From Corynebacterium gottingense (GTDB lineage Bacteria; Actinomycetota; Actinomycetes; Mycobacteriales; Mycobacteriaceae): DNA of 64,000 bases. The stretch is taken from positions 62,001 through 126,000 of the forward strand of contig NZ_RDRE01000004.1 of the NCBI RefSeq assembly GCF_003693265.1, written 5' to 3'. Under the pieces are notes generated by a model that ran no database searches, was not told the DNA's origin, and saw only the letters and a list, made by a program, of their open reading frames with translations. The translations under genes and the position numbers were made by a program. Below, piece after piece: positions 8,133 through 17,202 of the stretch (the stretch's first letter is position 1; the number at the start of each line of letters is the position of its first letter).

Positions 8133-9980
8133 CTAGCGCTCGTAGAGCTTGTCGATGTCCTCGCGGAAGCGCTGGAAGACCACGTTGCGCTTGACCTTCA
8201 TCGTCGGCGTCATCTCGTTGTCGCGCTCGGAGAGGTCGCGGTCCAGGATGCGGAACTTCTTAATCGCCTCGGCGTGCGAAACGGTCGCGTTGGCCATGTT
8301 GATCGCGTCCTGCACCTCCGCGCGCAGGCTGGCGTCCTGGGCGAGCTCCGAGAGCTTCTTCTGCTCCGGGATGTTGTGGGTGGCCTTCCAGCGGGCCAGC
8401 TCGTCCTCGTCCAGCGTGACCAGCACGCCGATAAATGGCTTGCCGTCGCCGACGATGAGCGCGTTGGAGATCAGCGGGTCCTGGCGGATGATCTCCTCCA
8501 TCGGCCCGGGCGAAACGTTCTTGCCGCCCGCGGTGACAATGAGATCCTTCTTGCGGCCGGTGATGCGCACGAAGCCCTCGTCGTCCACCTCGCCCAGGTC
8601 GCCGGTGTTGAACCAGCCCTCGTCGAACGCCTCGGCCGTGGCGTCCGGGTTGTTCCAGTACTGCTTGAACACGCCGGGGCCGGAGAACTCGATCTCGCCG
8701 TCGTCGTTGATCCGCACCGAGTAGCCGTTGACCGGCGGGCCGACGGTACCGATCTTCTGCCCGACCTTGTTGTTCACACACGCCGCGGCGCAGGTCTCGG
8801 TCAGCCCGTAGCCCTCATAAATGGGCACGCCCATCCCGCGGAAGAAGTGCGACAGCTCGGCGCTCATCGCGGAACCGCCCGTGATTCCGTAGGTCACGGC
8901 GCCGCCCATGGCGTCCTTGAGCTTGGAGTAGACGAGCTTTTCAAACACCTTCCGCTTCGCCTTCTGCACGCGGTTCGGCCCCTCCGGCGTATCCAGCGCC
9001 TTGGAGTACTCGATGGCGGCGCGCTCGGCCTCGAGGAAGACGCGCTTGCCCACGGCGGAGCCGTCAGCGGCCTTGTTGTAGGCGGCGTTGCGCACCTTCT
9101 CAAACACGCGCGGCACGCCGAGCACCATGTTCGGCCGGGCACGCTGCAGCTCCACCGTGAGGGTGGAGGTGTCGGACCAGTGCGACTGGGTCGCGCCCGC
9201 CATCGCCAGCGCCAGCGACACCGCGCGCTGCAGCACGTGCGCGAGCGGCAGGAAGGTGACAACGCGCTTGCCGGGCACGGCGACCTCGCCGATCTCGTTC
9301 TTAATCAGCGCCCAGGTCTGGTAGGCCCAGTTGCCGTGCGTGAGCTCCACGCCCTTCGGCCGGCCGGTGGTGCCCGAGGTGTAGACGATCGAGCCGATGT
9401 CGTCGTGGGTGATGGCGGCCACGCGGGCGTCGATAAGCGACTGCTCCACCTCGCGCCCCTCAAACTTGAGCGTCTCCACGCCCGAGGCATTAAATTCATA
9501 GACCTTGCGCAGCTGGGACGTGGAGCCCGCCAGCCGCGGCGTGCCATCCTCCTGCAGCACGAACGAGCTGATCAGCTGCGTATGATCACGCGTCTCCGTC
9601 AGCGCCAGCTTCGCGCCGGAATCCTCCAGAATCCACTGGATCTGCGACATCGAGCTCGACGGGTAAATCGGCACCGACGCCGCCCCGGCTGCCCAGATGG
9701 CAAAGTCCATCAGCGACCACTCGTAGCGAGTCGCCGACAGGATCGCCACGCGGTCGCCGGGCTCAATACCAGCCGCCACCAGGCCCTTCGCCGCCTCATA
9801 GACTTCTTCGAGGAACTCACCGGCAGTCACGTTCACCCAGTCGTAGTTACGCGGGCGGGAAAACAGCACCGTGTGCGGGTGCTCCGTGCACAGCGTGACC
9901 AGCTGGCTCAGGCAGTTTTCCGACGCGTCGAGCTCGAATCCGAGGTCCGTGGTGAAAGAATTCTGTGACATCTGTGACAT
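8133..9980 (-). CDS. long-chain fatty-acid-CoA ligase (FadD15-like)
   Basis: This 615-residue ANL-superfamily enzyme activates fatty acids to acyl-AMP and then acyl-CoA. The AMP-binding P-loop signature YTSGTTGRPKGVELTHGN is present, as is the adenylate motif YGLTETCAAACVN. The C-terminal hinge has GWFNTGDLGEVDDEGFVRITGRKKD and the catalytic-lysine region near the end (MKVKRN). Length and motifs match the bacterial/eukaryotic long-chain ACSL branch (FadD15 of mycobacteria). GTGAGGG precedes the ATG closely, and a possible TAGGGT -10 lies 8 nt from it. The gene is divergent from malQ and probably serves membrane or mycolate lipid metabolism. Confidence 0.88.
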   Translation of the reverse strand: MSQMSQNSFTTDLGFELDASENCLSQLVTLCTEHPHTVLFSRPRNYDWVNVTAGEFLEEVYEAAKGLVAAGIEPGDRVAILSATRYEWSLMDFAIWAAGAASVPIYPSSSMSQIQWILEDSGAKLALTETRDHTQLISSFVLQEDGTPRLAGSTSQLRKVYEFNASGVETLKFEGREVEQSLIDARVAAITHDDIGSIVYTSGTTGRPKGVELTHGNWAYQTWALIKNEIGEVAVPGKRVVTFLPLAHVLQRAVSLALAMAGATQSHWSDTSTLTVELQRARPNMVLGVPRVFEKVRNAAYNKAADGSAVGKRVFLEAERAAIEYSKALDTPEGPNRVQKAKRKVFEKLVYSKLKDAMGGAVTYGITGGSAMSAELSHFFRGMGVPIYEGYGLTETCAAACVNNKVGQKIGTVGPPVNGYSVRINDDGEIEFSGPGVFKQYWNNPDATAEAFDEGWFNTGDLGEVDDEGFVRITGRKKDLIVTAGGKNVSPGPMEEIIRQDPLISNALIVGDGKPFIGVLVTLDEDELARWKATHNIPEQKKLSELAQDASLRAEVQDAINMANATVSHAEAIKKFRILDRDLSERDNEMTPTMKVKRNVVFQRFREDIDKLYER

Positions 9981-10071
9981 AAGCCCTCACCCTACCGCGT
10001 CAACAGCTGCTTGGCCCCGCTCCGGGCGAGCGCGCGGCACGTTTGGCACAATATGCCTTGTGTTCACTGTG

Positions 10072-12216
10072 ATGAATGAAGAACTTTTGCTGTCACTCGC
10101 CCGGTCGTACGGCTTCGGCACGTCCTACCGATCCGACGTAGGGAAGTTGATCACGCCGCCGGCGCAGTCCTTCATGAAACTGCTGCGCGCAATCGGCGTG
10201 CCGCTGTCTGAATCCCCCTCAGACCAGGAGCTCCAGGAGCTTATCGACGCACGCGCGACCGCCCTGGCGACCCGCCCCCTCCCCTTGACTGTGGTCGCCA
10301 CCGCGGGCGGGGAGCAACACTTCAACGTCCACGTCAAGGACGGCCACTACGCGCACTGCTGGATCCGCCTGGAGGACGGGTCCTCGCGCGACGCCTACCA
10401 GGACGAGAACTGGGCGCCGCCGACCACCGCCGCCGACGGCACCGTCTGGGGCGAGGCGACCTTCCACGTCCCCGGCGACCTGCCCGAAGGTTGGCACGAG
10501 CTGCACCTGGAGTCCGACGACCTGGACGAGGTCTGCCCGCTCATTGTGGTGCCGGCCCGCCTGACCACCAACGAGGCGCTCGAGCGCCGGCCCGCGTACG
10601 GCGTGATGGCGCAGCTCTACTCCGTGCGCTCCACGCAGTCCTGGGGCATCGGCGACTTTGAGGACCTCGCGCGCATCGCCGAGGCTGTCGCCGCCGAGGG
10701 CGCGGACTACCTGTTGATCAACCCGGTGCACGCGGCGCAGCCCGTCCCGCCGGTGGAGGACTCCCCGTACCTCCCCGCCTCGCGCCGCTTTGTCAATCCC
10801 ATTTACATTTCCGTCGAGGCGGTCCCCGAGTTCACCAAACTGGGCGTGGAAACGCGCGCGGAGGTCAACCAGCTGGTCAGCCCGCTGAAAGCGATGAACC
10901 ACACCGCCGACCCGCTGGACCGCAACGCCGTGTTTGAGGTGAAGCTCGCGGTCCTGCGCGAGCTGTTCTACCTGTCCCAGCAGGACCCGGGGCGCTCGCA
11001 CGACTTCGAGCTGTACACGCTGGACGAGGGCGAGGGCCTGCGCGAGTTCGGCGAGTGGTGCGCCGTCCAGGCCGACGCGGTCGAGCACGGCCAGCACGCG
11101 GCGAAGGCCGCCGACGAGGAAACGATCCAGTTCTACATGTGGCTGCAGTTCATCGCGGACGAGCAGCGCCGCGTCGCCCAGGACCGCGCGCTGGCCGCCG
11201 GCATGCGCATCGGCATCATGACGGACCTCGCCGTGGGCATTCACCCGGACGGCGCGGACGCGCACACGCTGGCTGATGTGCTGGTTGCCGACGCCTCGGT
11301 TGGCGCGCCGCCGGACATGTACTCCCAGCAGGGGCAGGACTGGTCCCAACCGCCGTGGAACCCGGAGGCACTCGCCCAGCAGGGGTACGGCCCGTGGCGC
11401 GACTTGCTGCGCACGGTGCTGCGCCACTCCGGCGGCATCCGCGTCGACCACATCCTGGGTCTGTTCCGCCTGTTCTGGATGCCGCGCGAGGACAAGCCGG
11501 CTGACGGCCTGTACATGAACTACGACTACCGGGCGATGGTGGGCATCCTCCTGCTTGAGGCGCAGCGCGCAGGCGCCGTGGTGATCGGCGAGGACCTGGG
11601 CACCTTCGAGCCGTGGGTGCAGGACGTGCTGCGCGACACCGGTGTGTTCGGCACGACGGTCCTGTGGTTCGAGGCGACCGATTCCGACGACCCACGCCCG
11701 GCCGACCAGTACCGGGCGCTGGCGCTGTCCGCCGTTGGCACGCACGACCTGCCGCCGACCGCCGGCTACATGGAGGGCGTGCACAACGAGCTGCGCTCCC
11801 GCCTGGGCCTGGTCGCGGAGTCGCTCGAAGAGCTCAACGCCGAGGACGGCGTGTGGATCGGCCGCGTGCTCAACCAGGTGCGCGCCGAGGGCGCGTTCGC
11901 GGGCACGCCGTTCGCGGACACCGACTTTACCCAGTACGACCTCGGCGAGTTCGACAGCGCGGGCTCGCTGGATGACCTGCTTGTCGGACTCACCCGCTTC
12001 ATCGCCTCGACCCCGTCCGCGATGACGTGCACGAACCTCGTGGACATGGTGGGCGACCGCCGCATCCAAAACCAGCCGGGCACCAACGCGCACCAGTACG
12101 CAAACTGGTGTATCCCCCTCACCGATGCCGCAGGGAAGCCGGTGCTTATCGACGCCCTGCCGTCCAACCCCCTCTTCCACCGGGTCGCAGAGGCGTCGCG
12201 GCGGCCGCAGCGCTAG
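10072..12216 (+). CDS. malQ: 4-alpha-glucanotransferase (amylomaltase)
   Basis: MalQ moves alpha-1,4-glucan segments between maltooligosaccharides (GH77). The 714-residue protein has an N-terminal beta-sandwich extension seen in actinobacterial enzymes, then the GH77 barrel. Visible signatures are LINPVHAAQPVPPVEDSPYLP, the nucleophile region GIRVDHILGLFRLFW, the acid/base region VIGEDLGTFE and the transition-state Asp in AVGTHDLPPT. The ATG at 10072 gives MNEELLLSLARSYG; GTG codons at 10060 and 10069 are also possible, and CACAAT lies 7 nt before 10060. With treS and maltokinase 8 kb away it fits maltose/trehalose/glycogen interconversion. Confidence 0.93.
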   Translation: MNEELLLSLARSYGFGTSYRSDVGKLITPPAQSFMKLLRAIGVPLSESPSDQELQELIDARATALATRPLPLTVVATAGGEQHFNVHVKDGHYAHCWIRLEDGSSRDAYQDENWAPPTTAADGTVWGEATFHVPGDLPEGWHELHLESDDLDEVCPLIVVPARLTTNEALERRPAYGVMAQLYSVRSTQSWGIGDFEDLARIAEAVAAEGADYLLINPVHAAQPVPPVEDSPYLPASRRFVNPIYISVEAVPEFTKLGVETRAEVNQLVSPLKAMNHTADPLDRNAVFEVKLAVLRELFYLSQQDPGRSHDFELYTLDEGEGLREFGEWCAVQADAVEHGQHAAKAADEETIQFYMWLQFIADEQRRVAQDRALAAGMRIGIMTDLAVGIHPDGADAHTLADVLVADASVGAPPDMYSQQGQDWSQPPWNPEALAQQGYGPWRDLLRTVLRHSGGIRVDHILGLFRLFWMPREDKPADGLYMNYDYRAMVGILLLEAQRAGAVVIGEDLGTFEPWVQDVLRDTGVFGTTVLWFEATDSDDPRPADQYRALALSAVGTHDLPPTAGYMEGVHNELRSRLGLVAESLEELNAEDGVWIGRVLNQVRAEGAFAGTPFADTDFTQYDLGEFDSAGSLDDLLVGLTRFIASTPSAMTCTNLVDMVGDRRIQNQPGTNAHQYANWCIPLTDAAGKPVLIDALPSNPLFHRVAEASRRPQR

Positions 12217-12279
12217 CTTGGCCGCTGTGCGCCGCCGGCGCAGGTCCCGCGCAGGTGCGGGCTCGACCGGCTCGGCCTG

Positions 12280-12423
12280 CTACACCAGGCTACCGACGAT
12301 CGCCGCAATAACGACGAGCGCGAGCATCACGTACAGTGCCTGCGTCACCCGCGACTGCGGGTACTTGCGTTGCTGCCGTGGCAGGCGCTGATCCTGCTTG
12401 CGCAATTCTTCCGGGTTTGCCAT
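12280..12423 (-). CDS. small single-pass membrane protein (47 residues)
   Basis: The short frame encodes a charged N-terminus (MANPEELRKQDQRLPRQQRK) followed by one C-terminal hydrophobic helix (about residues 28-47), a tail-anchored layout. The start is set by a -10-like TACACT on the minus strand (12435-12430) exactly 6 nt before the ATG, so the mRNA is probably leaderless. That hexamer overlaps the stop of the next small gene upstream. Function unknown. The 63 bp between this gene and the malQ stop contain GC hairpins without a T tract. Confidence 0.6.
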   Translation of the reverse strand: MANPEELRKQDQRLPRQQRKYPQSRVTQALYVMLALVVIAAIVGSLV

Positions 12424-12427
12424 GGCG

Positions 12428-12631
12428 CTAGTGTACTTCCCTGTCCGCCGCGGCCGAAACTTCGCCGTGTGCGCTTCCGGTCTCTTGGGCGCTTTTGGCC
12501 CCGCGAGTTCTGTCGCGCAAGAACGCCAGCCAATCCGCCACGCGCAGCATCGCCCACGCGGCGAGCCCGGCCGCCGGCAGCGCGACGGCAAGCACGATCG
12601 GGAGCTGGAGCCAGGGGCTCAGTGCAAACAT
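12428..12631 (-). CDS. small two-helix membrane protein (67 residues)
   Basis: This frame encodes a hydrophobic N-terminus (MFALSPWLQLPIVLAVALPAAGLAAWAMLRVADWLAFL) able to form one or two membrane segments, followed by a hydrophilic 27-residue tail. A very strong Shine-Dalgarno, GGAGGAGGG, lies 6 nt before the ATG and supports this start over a much longer frame that is only antisense-like read-through of the peptidase gene. It lies 23 bp after the M3 peptidase and is probably cotranscribed with it. Function unknown. Confidence 0.65.
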   Translation of the reverse strand: MFALSPWLQLPIVLAVALPAAGLAAWAMLRVADWLAFLRDRTRGAKSAQETGSAHGEVSAAADREVH

Positions 12632-12654
12632 GAAGGTCCCTCCTCCGTGTACGC

Positions 12655-14667
12655 CTACACGCGCCCAGTGTTGGGCGCGATGTCGGTGCCCTCGAGCCCA
12701 CGCCGCACGAGCAGCGGGCGCGTATCTTTCTCGCGGCCGCGGAACGCCGTGTACGCCTCGGTGTAGTCGCGCGCAGCGCCGCGCGACAGGATAGCGTCGC
12801 GGAACTTCGCGCCGGTCGCCCGGTTGATGCCTCCCTCCTGCACCAGGTCGTACCCGTCCGCGTCCAGTGCTTCGGCCCACAGATAGGAGTAGTACCCGGC
12901 GGAGTAGCCGCCGGCGAAGATGTGGTTGAACCACGTCGAGCGGTACCGAGGCGTGAGCCCGGGAACGTCGAGGTGGTAGCGCCGCAGGACGTCCTCTTCG
13001 AAGGCGTCGATGTCGGTCGGGGTGGCGTCGGTAAGCGAATGCCACTCGAGGTCGATGGCGCTGGCGGCGAGGTACTCGGCGGTGGCAAAACCCTGGCCAA
13101 ACTGGCGCGCGGCGCGGACGGACTCGAGCAACGCGGGCGGGATCGGCGCGCCGGTGTCCACGTGGCGGGCGTAGTTGCGCACGATTTCGGGCGCAAACGC
13201 GTAGTTCTCGTTGATCTGCGAGGGGAATTCCACCCAGTCCCGCGGGACGTTGGTGCCGGACAGCGACGGGTAGCGCACGTTGGAGAGCAGACCGTGCAGC
13301 GCGTGGCCGAACTCGTGGAAGACGGTAGTGACCTCGTCGATGGTGAGCAGTTCGCTGTTCACGCTCATGACGTTGACCACCACCGGTGCCGTGCCGGCGA
13401 GCCGGGACTGGTCCATGAACGAGCTCATCCACGCCCCGCCGCGCTTCGTCTCGCGCGCCGAGTAGTCCGTGAGCAGCAGGCCGAGACCCGTGCCATCTTC
13501 TTCCTTGACCTCCCACACCTGCACGTCGTCGCGGTAGCCGCGCAGGTCCGCGCGGCGCGTGACGGTGATGCCGTAGAGCAGGTTCGCCGCGTAAAACACG
13601 CCGTCCTCCAGCACCTGCCAGAGCGGGAAGTAGTTGCGCAGCTCGGCCTCGTCCAAGTTGAGTTCCTCGGCGCGGCGCTGCGCCGCCCAGTACGGCCAGT
13701 CCGCACCGTCAGGGCCATCGGGGCTCGCAAGATCCGCGCCGCGCGACCGCGCGAGCTCGCCGGCGAGCTTGCGTTCCGCCTCCGCGTTCGCCGCGGCAGC
13801 CGGAGCCAGGTCCGCGATCAACGCGCGGGCCGCGTCGGCGGTGCCAGCGGTTTCCTCCGCAATCACGTAGTCCGCGTGCGTGTCGTACCCCAGGAGCTTG
13901 GCGCGCTCCTGCCGCAGCGTGACCGTCTCCACTACGATGTCAACGTTCGACTCGGCACCGCGCTGCTGGGAGGCGTCGAAAAGCGCGCGCCGTGCGGCGG
14001 GGTCCTCCAGCTCGGCCTGCAGCGACTGGGTCGTGGGAAGTTCGAGGGGCACGATGTACTCGCCGCTCCCATCGTCCGCCGCGAACGCGTGCAGCTGGTC
14101 CTCGCTGAGGCCCGCGAGCTCGTCGCGCGAGAGCCGCACGGCGAGGCGCTTCGTGTCGGCGAGCAGGTTGCGGCCGAACTGCTCCGAGAGTTCGGACAGC
14201 CGCCCGTTGATAGCCGCCAGGCGCGCCTTGCCGTTCGCGTCCAAGTCCGCGCCGCGGCGGACGAAGCGGCGCACGAGCAGCTCGTGCAGGCGCCGCGACT
14301 CCTCGTCATCGGGCACCGCCACCGCGCGCAGCCGGGAATACAGCTCCGCGTTTTGGTAGATCGCGTCCGTGTGCGCGGACAGCTGCGGGACGATGCGGTC
14401 GGCCACGGCGTCAAACTCCGCGGTGGCGTCAGTCCCCTGCAGGTTGAAGAACCAGGCGAGCACGCGCGATAGGTCCTGCCCCGCGAGCTCGAGCGCCTCG
14501 ACGGTGTTCTCCCAGTTCGGCGACTCCTGCGCGCAGATTTCCGCGATCTCCGCGTCGTGACGCGCGAGCGCTTCCTCAAACGCGGGCTCGACGTGCGCGA
14601 GCCTGATGTGGGCAAAGTCCGGCAGCTGGTACGGCAGCTCCGACGGGGCAAGCAGTGGGTTGGTCAT
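12655..14667 (-). CDS. dcp: M3-family zinc peptidase (Dcp/oligopeptidase A type)
   Basis: Dcp-type M3 metallopeptidases cleave dipeptides or short peptides from oligopeptide C-termini in the cytosol. The zinc motif is HEFGH in TVFHEFGHALHGLL (about residue 450), followed by the second-shell E-x-x-S region WVEFPSQINENYAF. The N-terminus NPLLAPSELPYQLPDF is typical of the Dcp branch. The length is 670 residues. The ATG at 14667 is preferred to 14676/14679 because TATGAT on the minus strand (14680-14675) ends 7 nt before it, the leaderless arrangement. It is divergent from the carboxylesterase. Confidence 0.9.
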   Translation of the reverse strand: MTNPLLAPSELPYQLPDFAHIRLAHVEPAFEEALARHDAEIAEICAQESPNWENTVEALELAGQDLSRVLAWFFNLQGTDATAEFDAVADRIVPQLSAHTDAIYQNAELYSRLRAVAVPDDEESRRLHELLVRRFVRRGADLDANGKARLAAINGRLSELSEQFGRNLLADTKRLAVRLSRDELAGLSEDQLHAFAADDGSGEYIVPLELPTTQSLQAELEDPAARRALFDASQQRGAESNVDIVVETVTLRQERAKLLGYDTHADYVIAEETAGTADAARALIADLAPAAAANAEAERKLAGELARSRGADLASPDGPDGADWPYWAAQRRAEELNLDEAELRNYFPLWQVLEDGVFYAANLLYGITVTRRADLRGYRDDVQVWEVKEEDGTGLGLLLTDYSARETKRGGAWMSSFMDQSRLAGTAPVVVNVMSVNSELLTIDEVTTVFHEFGHALHGLLSNVRYPSLSGTNVPRDWVEFPSQINENYAFAPEIVRNYARHVDTGAPIPPALLESVRAARQFGQGFATAEYLAASAIDLEWHSLTDATPTDIDAFEEDVLRRYHLDVPGLTPRYRSTWFNHIFAGGYSAGYYSYLWAEALDADGYDLVQEGGINRATGAKFRDAILSRGAARDYTEAYTAFRGREKDTRPLLVRRGLEGTDIAPNTGRV

Positions 14668-14674
14668 GGCGGCC

Positions 14675-14692
14675 ATCATAGGCGGTTACGAT
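14675..14692. promoter_or_regulatory. paired -10 hexamers for the divergent dcp and carboxylesterase genes
   Basis: TATGAT on the minus strand (14680-14675) is 7 nt from the dcp ATG. TACGAT on the plus strand (14687-14692) is 6 nt from the carboxylesterase ATG at 14699. The two start codons are only 31 bp apart. Both transcripts would be leaderless, and the two promoters would have to share overlapping -35 regions. Confidence 0.5.
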
Positions 14693-14698
14693 TACGGC

Positions 14699-16009
14699 AT
14701 GGCTACGCGCGAAACTCAGGTCACTTGTCCCGCCGGCGCAATCGTCGGCACCAGCGACGGAGCAGTCCGCGAATTCCACTCGATCCCGTACGCGCGCTTC
14801 ACCGCCGCGTTCGACCCGCCCGCTCCAGCGCCCACGGGCATGCTTATCGACGCCACTACTCCCCTCCCCCACGCCACCCGCCTGAGCATCACCGCCCCGG
14901 AGGGCGCTCGCAGAAACGACGACCTGCCGGTGCTGGTGTGGATCCACGGCGGCCGGTTCGAGGAGGGCACCCACGCCGATGACCGCGCCAACGGCCCCGC
15001 CTTCGCCCGCGACGGGATCATCCTGGTGCAGGTGGGGTACCGGCTGAAGTTTCCGGGGATGCTGCCGGTGGGCGGTGACGCCCCCGGCCAGTACCGGGCC
15101 GTGCAGGACTGCGCGGCGGCGCTGAGCTGGGTGCAGCGCAACATCGAGGCGTTCGGCGGGGACCCCACCAACGTCACCGTCGCGGGCCAAAGCGCCGGAG
15201 CGGACATCGCCGTCTGGCTGTGCCGGCGCGACCACTACAAGGGCGAGTTCCGTCGCGCGGTGGCGGCGTCGCCGGTGTTCCCGCGCCGCGGGATGGACTC
15301 GCGCCGGTGGGCGGCGCGCGGCGCGCTCGGACGGGCGCTGCTGCGCGAGGAGCTCAACCCGCTCTACGACCGCTCGCCGCAGCGGTTCGACCGCGCCTAC
15401 CGCCGCTTCCGCACGCAGTATTTCACCGACATCGCACTCGGCCCGTTCCCGCTGGAGCCCGCGAAGCTCGCTCGCGTCCCCCTGGTGGTCACCTCCACCC
15501 GCGACGAGTTCTTCCCCAACGGCGCGTTTGCGGACCGCACCGCCCTGGCCACCCCCGTGGCGCGGGCGCTGGGCCGGCACATGGGGCTGGCCAAGGGGCG
15601 CGCCGGCGAGTACCTCGGCGCGGCGTCGCGCATGGACCCGGGCCACGTGGTGGGGCGCCTGCTTTCCGACGCCATGTGCCGCCGCTGGGTCGACGACATT
15701 GCTGAGGGCGCGCCGGGAACGGTGTGGCAGGCGGAGCTCGTCGCCAGCGCCGACCTCCCGGCGCACCACGCCGCCGACCTCGCCCCCGCGTTCGGCGCCG
15801 ATGGCGCCTACGGCACCGGGCTCAACCGGTGGCTCACCCAATTTGTGCGCGGCGGCGACGTCGGGTGGGAGCCCTACAGCGGCGGCACGCGCGCGGGGAC
15901 GGGGCGGACCGCGCTGCGCGTGGCGCTGGACGGCTCGGGCGCGCAGGAGGTGACGGATCCGCTCGGCTACCTGCGGGGCGCGTTCAGCCCCGTGGCTCAC
16001 GAGCTTTAG
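14699..16009 (+). CDS. type B carboxylesterase family protein
   Basis: This 436-residue alpha/beta-hydrolase has the oxyanion-hole motif VWIHGGRF and the nucleophile elbow GQSAGA with Ser165, both diagnostic of the type B carboxylesterase/lipase family. It is somewhat shorter than the usual 480-520 residues. There is no signal peptide, so it is likely cytosolic. The ATG at 14699 is supported by TACGAT 6 nt upstream. The substrate is unknown; an ester of a small xenobiotic or a p-nitrobenzyl-esterase-like activity is plausible. Its 3' end overlaps the idi stop on the opposite strand by 4 bp. Confidence 0.82.
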   Translation: MATRETQVTCPAGAIVGTSDGAVREFHSIPYARFTAAFDPPAPAPTGMLIDATTPLPHATRLSITAPEGARRNDDLPVLVWIHGGRFEEGTHADDRANGPAFARDGIILVQVGYRLKFPGMLPVGGDAPGQYRAVQDCAAALSWVQRNIEAFGGDPTNVTVAGQSAGADIAVWLCRRDHYKGEFRRAVAASPVFPRRGMDSRRWAARGALGRALLREELNPLYDRSPQRFDRAYRRFRTQYFTDIALGPFPLEPAKLARVPLVVTSTRDEFFPNGAFADRTALATPVARALGRHMGLAKGRAGEYLGAASRMDPGHVVGRLLSDAMCRRWVDDIAEGAPGTVWQAELVASADLPAHHAADLAPAFGADGAYGTGLNRWLTQFVRGGDVGWEPYSGGTRAGTGRTALRVALDGSGAQEVTDPLGYLRGAFSPVAHEL

Positions 16010-16557
16010 TGCGAACCGGCCCGGGTGAGCGCGCGGCGCAGGCGCGGGTCCGTGAGCTCATCAACGAGCCACGGCGAGAACACGAACGGGGTGGCGTCGA
16101 CGGCGCGGATGAGCTCCTCCGGCGCGACCCAGTCCCAGGAGTCGACCTCGTCCGGGTTGGCGTTCAGCGCCGCGCCCGGCGCGAGACGGGCGACGTAGAC
16201 CGGGCAGCACTCGTTTTCCACGATGCCGGAGGAATCAACGGCGCGGTAGCGGAAGTCCGGCAGGATCTCCGTCAGCCCGTCGATCGCAGCAATGCCCAGC
16301 TCCTCGGTGGCGCGGCGGCGCACCGCATCGGCCACCGCTTCGCCCGGGCCCGGGTGGCCGCAAAAGGAGTTCGTCCACACCCCGGGCCACGCAATCTTGG
16401 AAAGCGCACGGCGCGTGAGCAGCACCTCGCCGTCGGCGTTGCGCAGCCAGCAAGAGAACGCGAGGTGCAGCGGGGTGTCGGTGGTGTGCACCGTGGCTTT
16501 GTCGGCGGTGCCGATTGGGGTCCGCGTGGCGTCGACAAGCACTACTTGCTCGCGCAT
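16006..16557 (-). CDS. idi: isopentenyl-diphosphate delta-isomerase type I
   Basis: Idi interconverts IPP and DMAPP for isoprenoid synthesis (menaquinone, decaprenyl phosphate, carotenoids). At 183 residues it matches bacterial type I enzymes. The Nudix-like fold carries the catalytic Cys in WTNSFCGHPGPGE and the metal-binding Glu pair in ATEELGI; the WDWVAPEEL segment is also typical. The ATG shares one base with the TAA of the upstream lipoprotein gene (TAATG), so the two are probably translationally coupled. Confidence 0.93.
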   Translation of the reverse strand: MREQVVLVDATRTPIGTADKATVHTTDTPLHLAFSCWLRNADGEVLLTRRALSKIAWPGVWTNSFCGHPGPGEAVADAVRRRATEELGIAAIDGLTEILPDFRYRAVDSSGIVENECCPVYVARLAPGAALNANPDEVDSWDWVAPEELIRAVDATPFVFSPWLVDELTDPRLRRALTRAGSH

Positions 16558-17102
16558 TAGTTGTTCAGATTCCCCTTGAAGGTGACATTGCCGATGGTGA
16601 ACTCGGCGTCCCACAGGTTGCCGGTGGACACGTTGAAGGCGTACTTCGCGTTCGTGGTGGCGCCGGGGCCGAGCGGCAGGTCCACGCCGACGATCTCCAC
16701 GCCGGCGTTCTCGCCGCTCATCGGGTCGGCGTTTTGCATGTTGTTGTTGCCGGAGTTGTAGCGCAGCTTCGGGGTGAGGGTGTCCGCGGGCATCGGGACC
16801 TCGCTCTCGTTGGTCACAGCCACGACGACCACGGTGCCGCCACCGGGCGCAGCGCTGGTGCCCTGCCACTTGTAGGAGAGGTCCATCGCCGGGTCCTCCA
16901 CGCGCTCGCCCGTGATCTCGTCGCTGATCAGCGGGTCGGTCTCCTCAGCCTTGAACTCCGGGGCGGGGGCGCCAGTCGGCGTCGTGATCTCGATTTCAGA
17001 TTCCTTCGCCTCCTCGCTCTCGTTGCCGCTCACGCACGCGGACAACGCAAAGACGGACGTGGCGGCAAGCAGCACGGCGGTGAGCTGCGAACGGTGTGAC
17101 AT
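16557..17102 (-). CDS. secreted lipoprotein of unknown function
   Basis: The ATG at 17102 has AGAGG 5 nt upstream and gives a classical lipoprotein signal: MSHR, a hydrophobic core, then the lipobox LSAC with the lipidated Cys near residue 23. The mature 160-residue part starts with an acidic low-complexity stretch (GNESEEAKESEIE). It continues as a beta-rich domain with GGGTVVVVAVTNESEVPM, resembling DUF4352-type or immunoglobulin-like lipoprotein domains. The longer frame to 17174 is not supported. It sits directly before idi; the link may be only transcriptional. Confidence 0.75.
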   Translation of the reverse strand: MSHRSQLTAVLLAATSVFALSACVSGNESEEAKESEIEITTPTGAPAPEFKAEETDPLISDEITGERVEDPAMDLSYKWQGTSAAPGGGTVVVVAVTNESEVPMPADTLTPKLRYNSGNNNMQNADPMSGENAGVEIVGVDLPLGPGATTNAKYAFNVSTGNLWDAEFTIGNVTFKGNLNN

Positions 17103-17202
17103 AAACGCCTCTTTTACCTCGTTGTGGCACTGCACTGAAATGCGCCGATCAGGCGCTTTCCAATTCTTCCTCACTGTACAGCCCTAGTACCCTAACCAAA
17201 TT

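Noticed and set aside
10219..12180. A 653-codon minus-strand frame opposite malQ, and similar ones opposite the ABC exporter (17209-18861) and treS (20326-22062)
   Set aside because: Same cause: each mirrors a well-supported gene, with no recognisable domain and no independent start signals.
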